Assembly (NCBI GenBank): GCA_946885735.1
Contig: CAMPGW010000075.1
Location: 1 to 13,915, forward strand
Source of the DNA: an uncultured Gammaproteobacteria bacterium
GTDB taxonomy: Bacteria; Pseudomonadota; Gammaproteobacteria; Xanthomonadales; Xanthomonadaceae
Length of the DNA: 13,915 nucleotides
Direction: 5' to 3'
This document shows positions 6,314-12,736 of this stretch, piece after piece. Below the pieces are notes generated by a model. That model did no database searches and was not told the origin of the DNA. It saw nothing but the letters and a program-made list of their open reading frames with translations. Every line of letters begins with the position of its first letter. Positions within the stretch are counted from its first letter, which is position 1. A program made the position numbers and the translations under genes.

Positions 6314-7093
6314 TCAGCCGCGCCGTGGCGGCCAGGGAAGGAAGGCGCTGACCTCGCGCTGGTAGCGGGCATAGTCTTCCCCGCGCGAGCGCAGGGCCTG
6401 TGCCTCGGTCCAGGGAATGCCGCTGACACGATGCAGGAACAGCAGCATCAGGGAGGGCCCCAGCGGCGCGAGCCAGCCCAGCGGGCCGCCCAGCGCAAGC
6501 CATGCATACGTGAACCAGTGCAGCCACTCGAAGAAATAGTTCGGGTGCCGCGACCAGGCCCAGAGACCGACGCGGCAGGTCTTCCCGCGGTTCGCCGGGG
6601 GCGCGCGGAAGGCGGCAAGCTGGCGGTCAGCCAACCATTCCCCGGCCACCGCGAAGAGCCACGTCGCGATCGCCGCCAGGACCCAGCCGTCCACGTCGGG
6701 CTCGGGTCGCGCCGCCGCGGCCACGAACGCCAGCGCGAGCAGTGCCACGACCAGCGCCTGCGCTTGGAAGAACAGGAAGAAGCGGACGGGACTGCCCGAC
6801 CATGCCGCTCGCAAAGCCCGGTAGCGCCCGTCCTCCGGCTCGCCGTGCACGCGCAGGAACAAGTGCCTCGCCAGGCGCAGGCCCCAAAGCCCGCCGAGCA
6901 CCGCGACCAGCAACCTGGGCAATTCCGCGCCCTGTCCGAGCCCGCCGGCCAGGAGCGCCGCCAGCGCCATGAGCGCAGCCCAGGCCACGTCCACGTAGCC
7001 GACGTTCGACACGCGCATCGAGTACGCCCACGCCGCGGCCATGGCGACAGCGCTGACCGCCCAGACGAGAGCGATGAGGGCGGCGGTGCTCAT
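6314..7093 (-). CDS. DUF1295 membrane protein (steroid 5-alpha-reductase / ICMT-like fold)
   Basis: The protein has 259 residues. The ATG at 7093 overlaps the previous stop (ATGA, 7090-7093), so translation is coupled. It is polytopic, with hydrophobic stretches at about 4-24, 35-53, 60-76, 105-128, 137-153 and 192-222. The DUF1295 signature is SRHPNYFFEW (181-190), with an EDYARYQREVSAFLPWPP tail (239-256). Related families are steroid 5-alpha reductases, sterol C14/C24 reductases and isoprenylcysteine methyltransferases. They use NADPH or SAM at a membrane-embedded site near this HPNY-like segment. In this operon a reductase acting on methylated acyl double bonds, or a second methyl-transfer step, would fit. 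The family is clear; the reaction is inferred. It lies between DUF2878 and the second methyltransferase, 11 nt before the latter. Confidence 0.87.
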   Translation of the reverse strand: MSTAALIALVWAVSAVAMAAAWAYSMRVSNVGYVDVAWAALMALAALLAGGLGQGAELPRLLVAVLGGLWGLRLARHLFLRVHGEPEDGRYRALRAAWSGSPVRFFLFFQAQALVVALLALAFVAAAARPEPDVDGWVLAAIATWLFAVAGEWLADRQLAAFRAPPANRGKTCRVGLWAWSRHPNYFFEWLHWFTYAWLALGGPLGWLAPLGPSLMLLFLHRVSGIPWTEAQALRSRGEDYARYQREVSAFLPWPPRRG

Positions 7094-7632
7094 GGTCTCG
7101 CGCTTCCGCTTTGGGCAAGGGCATCCAGGCGGAAGACGAGCGGAAGAAGCGCCGCCCACGACAGACCCAGCGCCAGCAGGGTGATGCCGGCCGGTGCGGG
7201 CAGCGACACCACGCCGAATCCTCGCGCTGCGCCCCAATAGGCAAGCGGGCCGCCCACCAGCCCAAGCAGGGCGGCAAGGCGCGGCTCACCCCGCAGGAAC
7301 CCGAGCGAGTGGTTGAGGGTCATGGCAAAGCCTACCCACAGCGCGGCGATCCAGGGCGGCGCGGCCAGCGGCCAGGCGTCCGCGTGGGCGTAGTGCAGCC
7401 AGCCAGCCGCGGCGAAGCCGCAGTCCAGGCCGAGGCCGAGCGGCAGCGCGATGGCGAGCGTCCGCAGGTCTGCGCGCCATCGACCGCCCATTGCCAGCGT
7501 GGCGGCGGCGAATGCAGAGGCTGCGAGCACGCCGGGCCAGGCGTGGCCGAAACTCGCGCCCAGGATGCAGGCGAACCACACGGCCTGGAAGGCCAGCGCG
7601 TTCACGACCAGCTGGGCACGACCGGCGGCCAT
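7090..7632 (-). CDS. DUF2878 membrane protein
   Basis: The protein has 180 residues. The ATG at 7632 lies one base after the upstream stop (TAG 7636-7634). No good ribosome binding site is visible, so expression probably depends on coupling. It is very hydrophobic, with about five membrane segments (roughly 9-27, 33-47, 58-77, 92-104 and 117-175 in more than one pass). Recognisable DUF2878 blocks are FAMTLNHSLGFL (102-113) and GGPLAYWGAARGFG (127-140). Its biochemical role is unknown. The family is often seen next to CFA-like, DUF1295 and amine-oxidase-like genes (recalled, not checked), which suggests a structural or assembly partner of membrane-bound acyl modification. There are no obvious catalytic residues apart from the conserved Asn-His pair in NHSLGF. 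The assignment rests on length, topology and context. Confidence 0.78.
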   Translation of the reverse strand: MAAGRAQLVVNALAFQAVWFACILGASFGHAWPGVLAASAFAAATLAMGGRWRADLRTLAIALPLGLGLDCGFAAAGWLHYAHADAWPLAAPPWIAALWVGFAMTLNHSLGFLRGEPRLAALLGLVGGPLAYWGAARGFGVVSLPAPAGITLLALGLSWAALLPLVFRLDALAQSGSARP

Positions 7633-7633
7633 G

Positions 7634-8905
7634 CTAGAGGCCGGGCAGGTACTGCGCGCGACGATTGTCGCTGCGGGCAAACAGCAACTGCACGTCGCTG
7701 ATCGAGCGCTCGAGGAAACCGCCCTCGCAGTAGCACAGGTAGAACTCCCACATCCGCACGAAACGTTCGTCGTAACCGAGCCCGCGGACCTCGTCGAGGC
7801 GATCGAGGAAGCGCGTGCGCCAGTGCCGCAGTGTTTCGGCATAGCTGGGCCCGAAATCCTCGAGGTTGAGCAGTCGCAGCTGCCCCGCGCGCGCCGCCGA
7901 CTGGGTCATCGCGCCCACGCAGGGAATGAAGCTGCCCGGGAACACGTGCCGCTTGATGAAGTCCACCGAGCGCAAGGCCTGCTCGTAGCGATGGTCTTCA
8001 ATCGTGATCGCCTGGACGAGCGCGAGGCCGCCGGGCTCCAGGAGCGCCGCGCATCGTGAGAAATAGGTGTCGAGGTACTGGTGGCCGATCGCTTCGATCA
8101 TCTCGATCGAAACGAGCTTGTCGTGCCGACCCCGCAGTTCGCGGTAGTCCTCGAGCAACACCGTCACGCGGTCGGCCAGGCCGGCACGGGCGACGCGCTC
8201 GGTAGCCAGCGCGTGCTGTTCGCGCGAGATCGTGGTGGTGGTGACGCGGCAGCCGTGGTGCCTGGCTGCGTACAGGGCCATGCCGCCCCATCCGGTGCCG
8301 ATCTCCAGCAGGTGGTCGGAGGGTCGCAGGTCGAGCTTCGTGCAGATCCTGGCGAGCTTGCGCTGCGAGGCCTGGTCCAGGGTGTCGCCCGGCGCGAACA
8401 TCGCCGACGAGTACATCATCTCGGCATCGAGGAAGATCCGGAACAGGGGATTGCCCAGGTCGTAATGGGCAGCGATGTTGCGGCGGCTACCGGAACGCGT
8501 ATTGCGCCGCAGTGCGTGCCAGGCACGCAGGGCCCAACCACCGAGTCGGGCCAGGCCGCCTTCCATGCCGTCGAGCAGGTCGCGGTTGCGCACCAGCAGG
8601 CGCACCAGGGCGACGAGGTCGTCGCTCGACCATTGCCCGTCCATGTAGGACTCGCCGGCGCCGACCGAGCCGCCAAGCGCGACCTGACGGTAGAAGTCGG
8701 GGTCATGGATCGTCAGCGTCGCGTGGATCGGATCCGGCCCGTCCGCCGTACCCAGCAGCACGCAGCCTTGGCCGTCGACGATGCGCAACTGCCCCTGCCG
8801 AAGTCCCGACAAGCCTGCGAGCACGCGCTGGCGGAGCCAGCGGTTCGCACCGGCGGCAGGCGTGTCGAGCCCGGTGGCAGGCAGGGATTCGGCGGGGCTG
8901 CTCAT
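7634..8905 (-). CDS. cyclopropane-fatty-acyl-phospholipid synthase-like methyltransferase
   Basis: The protein has 423 residues. The ATG at 8905 overlaps the DUF1365 stop (ATGA, 8902-8905). An N-terminal lipid-binding part (about 20-130, with GESYMDGQW at 84-92) precedes the SAM domain. Blocks include [11 protein letters not shown] (145-155), MMYSSAMF (163-170), QRKLARI (181-187), motif [11 protein letters not shown] (199-208), [10 protein letters not shown] (266-275) and FIKRHVFPG (316-324). Members methylate cis double bonds of membrane phospholipids, giving cyclopropane or methyl-branched chains. Compared with E. coli Cfa, the Cys139 position is Ser167 and the His266 position is Gln298, whereas Glu271 and probably Tyr355 are kept. 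These are bicarbonate ligands needed for cyclopropane closure, so a product other than a cyclopropane is plausible. The order after COG2907 and DUF1365 matches M. tuberculosis Rv0449c-Rv0448c-Rv0447c (ufaA1). The exact product is uncertain. Confidence 0.9.
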   Translation of the reverse strand: MSSPAESLPATGLDTPAAGANRWLRQRVLAGLSGLRQGQLRIVDGQGCVLLGTADGPDPIHATLTIHDPDFYRQVALGGSVGAGESYMDGQWSSDDLVALVRLLVRNRDLLDGMEGGLARLGGWALRAWHALRRNTRSGSRRNIAAHYDLGNPLFRIFLDAEMMYSSAMFAPGDTLDQASQRKLARICTKLDLRPSDHLLEIGTGWGGMALYAARHHGCRVTTTTISREQHALATERVARAGLADRVTVLLEDYRELRGRHDKLVSIEMIEAIGHQYLDTYFSRCAALLEPGGLALVQAITIEDHRYEQALRSVDFIKRHVFPGSFIPCVGAMTQSAARAGQLRLLNLEDFGPSYAETLRHWRTRFLDRLDEVRGLGYDERFVRMWEFYLCYCEGGFLERSISDVQLLFARSDNRRAQYLPGL

Positions 8906-9678
8906 CGTGGGTGGCTTTGTTCCTGGGGATGCGAGTGGAAGGGGACGCGCTTGAGCCACAGACGCGCGGCTTGCCAGTAAATGGCCGCGGCGACCTGCGC
9001 GGTCATCAAGGGATACCGTGCCAGGCATGAAGCCAGCGTGTTCCCGTCGAGTGGGCGGCGCCGGAGGGATAGCGTCGAGTCGAACTCACGGATGCCGCGG
9101 GCACCCACGTCCATGTGCACCCCCAGCGTTTCGCCGGGCAATGACAGCCGCCAGCGGTAGTCACGGTCCATCGGCAGGAAGGGCGATACGTGGAAGCGCT
9201 TGTCGAAACGCCATTCGAGCCAGTTGTCCCGGTGCTCGGCCTCGCCCACCGGGAGGAAATAGGCATGGCGCTCACCCCACGGCGTGTTGGTGATCTCGGC
9301 GAGCACCCACTCCAGCGTGGCGCCGTCGGCGGCGAAACCGTAGTAGAAGCTGACCGGGTTCATCCGCACGCCGAAATAGCGCGCGTGCGTGAGCAGCCGG
9401 ATGGGGCCGGTCGGGAATCTGCCCGTCTCGGCGGCCACGCGTTCGCGCACCGCCCGTGCCAATGGGATGGCCCGGTCGCCGAAGTAATCCTCGCGCCGCA
9501 CCTGGGCCAGGTTGGGCCTGTCCAGCGACCACAGCCAGCGCTGCGCGAACAGCGTCGGCAGCTCGTCGAGGTCGAGGTAGAGCTGGAACATCCGGAACCG
9601 GAAGGCATGCGCCCGTGGCGCATGCCGTCGGTGCCGTACGCTGCCTTCGTAAATGGCGCTGGCGAGCGCGCTGCTCAT
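8902..9678 (-). CDS. DUF1365 family protein (COG3496)
   Basis: The protein has 258 residues. The ATG at 9678 overlaps the upstream stop (ATGA, 9675-9678); the open frame beyond it is antisense or out-of-frame to the oxidoreductase. Family blocks are [14 protein letters not shown] (8-21), [11 protein letters not shown] (31-41), RREDYFGD (61-68), the signature [17 protein letters not shown] (99-115) and [16 protein letters not shown] (128-143), then [10 protein letters not shown] (162-171). No membrane segment is strong enough to be certain, although residues about 222-240 are moderately hydrophobic. The function is not established. The family is found almost constantly between a COG2907 flavoprotein and a CFA-like methyltransferase, which suggests a partner or an acyl-handling role in the same pathway. 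The Tyr- and Asn-rich signature may form a ligand pocket, which is speculation. The family assignment is secure. Confidence 0.9.
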   Translation of the reverse strand: MSSALASAIYEGSVRHRRHAPRAHAFRFRMFQLYLDLDELPTLFAQRWLWSLDRPNLAQVRREDYFGDRAIPLARAVRERVAAETGRFPTGPIRLLTHARYFGVRMNPVSFYYGFAADGATLEWVLAEITNTPWGERHAYFLPVGEAEHRDNWLEWRFDKRFHVSPFLPMDRDYRWRLSLPGETLGVHMDVGARGIREFDSTLSLRRRPLDGNTLASCLARYPLMTAQVAAAIYWQAARLWLKRVPFHSHPQEQSHPR

Positions 9679-10919
9679 CGCGCCTCGATGGCCTGGGCGA
9701 CGTCGAGGCCACTGCGAATGCCGTCCTCGTGGAAGCCGAACCCCCAGTAGGCGCCGGCGAACCAGGTGCGACGCACGCCGTTGACGAGGTTGCGGCGCCC
9801 TTGCGCGGACACGCTGGCACGTGTGTACACGGGGTGGCGGTAGTTCATGCGGGCAATGACCCTGGACGGGTCGATGTCCGCGCTGCGGTTGAGCGTGACC
9901 ACGAAGGGCTCGGGCGATTCGAAGCCCTGCAGGAGATTCATGCAGTAGCTGACGGTGCATGGCGCACCGGCCTCGGCCGGGACATGCGCGTTCCAGGCCG
10001 ACCAGGCCTGGCGGCATTGCGGAAGCAGGCGCGCATCGGTGTGCAGCACCGTGTCGTTGTCCTGGTAGGCGATGGCGCCGAGGATGGCCGACTCCTCCGT
10101 GGAAGGATCCCGCAGCAGTGCCAGCGCGTCGTCGGAATGGCAGGCGAGCACGACCTGGTCGAAGCGCTCCTCGCCGGCCTCGGTCCCGACCCAGGCCGCG
10201 TCGTCCGTGCGCCTGACCGAGCACACCGGGGAGGCCAGGCGGACCTGCACCGACCAGTGGCGCTGCATCGCATCGACGTAGCTGGACGAACCGCCCTGGA
10301 CCACCCGCCATTGCGGGCGGTCGGCGATCTGCAGCATCCGGTGGTTGGCCATGAACCGCACCAGGTACTTCGCCGGAAATTCGAGGATGCGGTCGGGTGG
10401 GCTGGACCAGAGTGCGCAGGCCATCGGCACCAGGTGGGCGCGGATGAACGTGCCGGAGTAACGACCGGCAGCCAGGTACTCGGCCAGCGAGGGCCCATCC
10501 GATGGCTCTTCGAGCAGCGCCGGGCTCTCGCGGTAGAAGCGTCGGATGTCGCGCACCATCCCCAGGAACGATAGCGAGAGAAGGTTGCGCCGCTGGCAAA
10601 ACAAGGCGCCCAGGCCAGTGGTGCCGTACTCGAGGCCACTGGCGGCCTCATGCACGGAGAATCCCATGGTGGTCGGCTGCGATGCCACGCCGAGTTCCTC
10701 GAGCAGGCTCGAGAGCAGTGGATAGTTGTGGCGGTTGAAGACGATGAACCCGGTGTCCACCGGGTACTCGCGTCCTGCCTGCACGACGCGGTGCGTGTGC
10801 GTGTGGCCGCCCAGCCGGTCCGCGGCCTCGAAGAGCACCACCTCATGCGAGCGCGACAAACGCCAGGCCGCGCCCAGCCCGGCGATTCCACTGCCGACGA
10901 CGGCGATCCGCGAACCCAC
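9675..10919 (-). CDS. FAD-dependent amine-oxidase-like oxidoreductase (COG2907)
   Basis: The protein has 414 residues from GTG 10919, one base after the desaturase stop. The start is fixed because the FAD Rossmann motif begins almost at once ([17 protein letters not shown], residues 5-21), and GGGGA of the upstream gene serves as ribosome binding site. Further features are [14 protein letters not shown] (30-43), typical of the flavin monoamine oxidase fold, DTGFIVFN (55-62), [14 protein letters not shown] (about 162-175), [13 protein letters not shown] and a C-terminal FAD-closing segment [19 protein letters not shown]. It is a cytosolic or membrane-associated flavoprotein. Relatives include protoporphyrinogen and squalene/phytoene desaturases, which oxidise C-C bonds. 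With a CFA-like partner it may oxidise or reduce a methylated acyl intermediate; direction and substrate are not known. Amine oxidation itself is unlikely in this context. Confidence 0.88.
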   Translation of the reverse strand: MGSRIAVVGSGIAGLGAAWRLSRSHEVVLFEAADRLGGHTHTHRVVQAGREYPVDTGFIVFNRHNYPLLSSLLEELGVASQPTTMGFSVHEAASGLEYGTTGLGALFCQRRNLLSLSFLGMVRDIRRFYRESPALLEEPSDGPSLAEYLAAGRYSGTFIRAHLVPMACALWSSPPDRILEFPAKYLVRFMANHRMLQIADRPQWRVVQGGSSSYVDAMQRHWSVQVRLASPVCSVRRTDDAAWVGTEAGEERFDQVVLACHSDDALALLRDPSTEESAILGAIAYQDNDTVLHTDARLLPQCRQAWSAWNAHVPAEAGAPCTVSYCMNLLQGFESPEPFVVTLNRSADIDPSRVIARMNYRHPVYTRASVSAQGRRNLVNGVRRTWFAGAYWGFGFHEDGIRSGLDVAQAIEAR

Positions 10920-10920
10920 C

Positions 10921-11946
10921 TCAGTTCCCCGGCCGCGGCTGGCGCATGGCCGCCGGCACGGACCTGAGGTTCCAGACCAGCCCGCAGGCCGCCATCGCGC
11001 GCAACAGGTACCAGGTCAGGTCCAGTTCCCACCAGCGCAAACCCTGGCGGGCGGCGCCGGGGAAATGGTGGTGGTTGTTGTGCCAGCCCTCGCCGAAGGT
11101 GAGCAGGGCGAGCAGCCAGTTGTTGCGGCTGTCGTCACGGGTGGCGAAGCGGCGGCTACCCCATCGGTGCGCCAGGGAGTTGATGGTGACGGTGACGTGG
11201 AACAGCACGATCGTGGAGACGCAGAAGCCCCATGCGAGCATCTGCGGGCCGCTGGTGCCGAGCGTGGGACGGGCTGCCTCGAGCCACGCGCCGAGGGCGT
11301 ACAAGGCGGCCGCCAACAAGGCCGGCACGACAATGTCGAAGCGGTCCAGCCAACGCAGTTCCGGGTAGCGCAGCAGGTCGGGGATCGCAGCGCGATCCGT
11401 GGCGAAGGCCCGGCGCGTCAGGAACCAGCCCATGTGGCTGTGCCAGAAGCCGTGCCGCGGCGAGTGCATGTCCTGGTCGGTGTCGGCGTGCCGATGGTGC
11501 CGCCGGTGATGCGAGGCCCACCACAGGGGCCCGCGCTGCACGCTGGATGCCCCGATCACGGCGAAGGCGAACTGCAGCCCGCGCGACGTGCTGAAGCTGC
11601 GATGCGAGAAATAGCGATGGTAAAAACCGGTGATGGCGAACATGCGCAGCGCGTACAGTCCGCCGGCGACGGCCAGGGCCACCGCCGACACACCCGTCCA
11701 GATCACGCCCAGGCAAGCGAGGTGCAGCGCGAGGAAGGGCAGGACGCGCAGCCAGTCGATCCGGTCCGGATCCTTTCCTTCAACGGGCGTGGTCGCCTCG
11801 CTATCGAACCATCGTCGCAGGGCAGGGCGCGTATCGGAGCCGGGGTTGGTCGTTGCAGCGGCGTCTTGCATGCGGCGCATGGTCGTCGTCGCGCGGTGAT
11901 GGAGGGGTGAACCGGGCGGCGCGATGGTGGCGCGTGGCGAACGCAT
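10921..11946 (-). CDS. acyl-CoA / fatty acid delta-9-type desaturase, first gene of the lipid operon
   Basis: Membrane diiron desaturase with all three histidine boxes: HRYFSH (residues 110-115), HRRHH (147-151) and HNNHHH (289-294), with the GEGWHNNHHHFPG context typical of stearoyl-CoA delta-9 desaturases. Hydrophobic pairs at about 68-100, 124-138, 204-224 and 235-256 give the usual four-helix topology. It would insert a cis double bond into acyl chains at the inner membrane, using O2 and an electron donor. The start is uncertain. ATG 11946 has GAAGGA 6 nt upstream and codon use like the body of the gene, giving 341 residues. ATG 11880 or 11871 would give 319 or 316 residues, with no good ribosome site. 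The N-terminal 45 residues carry no domain. As the leading gene it probably supplies the alkene used by the two downstream CFA-type methyltransferases. The family is firm; regiochemistry is inferred. Confidence 0.92.
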   Translation of the reverse strand: MRSPRATIAPPGSPLHHRATTTMRRMQDAAATTNPGSDTRPALRRWFDSEATTPVEGKDPDRIDWLRVLPFLALHLACLGVIWTGVSAVALAVAGGLYALRMFAITGFYHRYFSHRSFSTSRGLQFAFAVIGASSVQRGPLWWASHHRRHHRHADTDQDMHSPRHGFWHSHMGWFLTRRAFATDRAAIPDLLRYPELRWLDRFDIVVPALLAAALYALGAWLEAARPTLGTSGPQMLAWGFCVSTIVLFHVTVTINSLAHRWGSRRFATRDDSRNNWLLALLTFGEGWHNNHHHFPGAARQGLRWWELDLTWYLLRAMAACGLVWNLRSVPAAMRQPRPGN

Positions 11947-11952
11947 CGGCGA

Positions 11953-11958
11953 TCCTTC
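11953..11958 (-). promoter_or_regulatory. ribosome binding site that decides the desaturase start
   Basis: On the minus strand GAAGGA (complement of 11953-11958) stands 6 nt before ATG 11946. It is the only convincing Shine-Dalgarno before any of the in-frame ATGs (11964, 11946, 11880, 11871). It shortens the space to the divergent pseudouridine synthase start to 46 bp. Confidence 0.5.
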
Positions 11959-11992
11959 GCGCATGAAGGTGCCCGTCCCGCCGCCAGGACCC

Positions 11993-12736
11993 ATGCGACG
12001 CATCGGCGTCGCGCGCGCCTTGTCCAAGCGCGGACTGGGCTCGCGGACGGAGGCGGCCCAGTGGGTGGCGCAAGGTCGGGTTCGGGTCAATGGCCGCGTG
12101 GTGCGCGACGCCGAGCATCCGGTGCGCGAAGGCGTGGACCGCATCGAGTTGGACGGTCGTGGCGAAGCCGCGGTCGCGCGCATGGTGATCGCGCTCAACA
12201 AGCCGCGTGGCCTGGTGACGACGCGATCGGACGAGCAGGGCCGCGCGACGGTCTACGATTGCCTGGAGGGCCACGGATTGCCCTGGCTCGCGCCCGTGGG
12301 GCGGCTGGACAAGGCCAGCGAGGGCCTGCTGCTCTTCAGCAACGATCCGGAGTGGGCGGCGCGCGTCGCATCGCCCGCGGAGGGCCCGGACAAGCGCTAC
12401 CACGTCCAGGTCGATCGCATTCCCGCGCCCGATGTGCTGGCGGCCATGCGCGAGGGCGTGGACGTCGATGGGGAAAGCCTCGCCGCCAAGTCGGCCATCC
12501 TGCTGCGCCACGGCCAGCGCCATGCCTGGCTCGAGATCACCCTCGACGAGGGCCGCAACCGACAGATCCGGCGACTGCTGCAGGCCCTGGATATCGGCGT
12601 GCTGCGACTCGTCAGGGTGGCGATCGGTCCGCTCGAACTGGGCACGCTGGCCAAGGGCCAATGGCGACGGCTGGACGAGGCCGAGATCGCCTCGCTGCTG
12701 CCGACGCCCGCGCCTGCATCGGGCCCTAGGCGATGA
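11993..12736 (+). CDS. RNA pseudouridine synthase, RsuA/RluB/RluE/RluF family
   Basis: The protein has 247 residues from ATG 11993, chosen because AGGA lies 5 nt upstream and the S4 domain begins at once. Starts at 11963 and 11924 are in frame but lack a ribosome site. An S4 RNA-binding domain covers about 2-55 ([19 protein letters not shown], then GRVRVNGR). The catalytic domain begins with [11 protein letters not shown] (67-77). [16 protein letters not shown] (103-118) holds the catalytic Asp106. KRYHVQVD (134-141) and [16 protein letters not shown] (184-199) are the usual family blocks. The enzyme isomerises a uridine in rRNA, in the cytosol during ribosome assembly. Family members differ in target (16S U516, 23S U2605, U2457, U2604), and I cannot tell which applies, so no symbol is given. 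Its end overlaps kbl by 11 bp on the other strand. It is divergent from the lipid operon. Confidence 0.92.
   Translation: MRRIGVARALSKRGLGSRTEAAQWVAQGRVRVNGRVVRDAEHPVREGVDRIELDGRGEAAVARMVIALNKPRGLVTTRSDEQGRATVYDCLEGHGLPWLAPVGRLDKASEGLLLFSNDPEWAARVASPAEGPDKRYHVQVDRIPAPDVLAAMREGVDVDGESLAAKSAILLRHGQRHAWLEITLDEGRNRQIRRLLQALDIGVLRLVRVAIGPLELGTLAKGQWRRLDEAEIASLLPTPAPASGPRR

Noticed and set aside
6303..6527. N-terminal extension of the second methyltransferase
   Set aside because: The extra 75 residues overlap the DUF1295 gene in another frame and have no domain. The GGAG site before ATG 6302 fits the end of DUF1295.
9456..11910. Two long plus-strand open frames (372 and 394 codons) opposite the flavoprotein and desaturase genes
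   Set aside because: Low-complexity GC-driven shadows with no family features; the minus-strand genes carry FAD motifs and histidine boxes.
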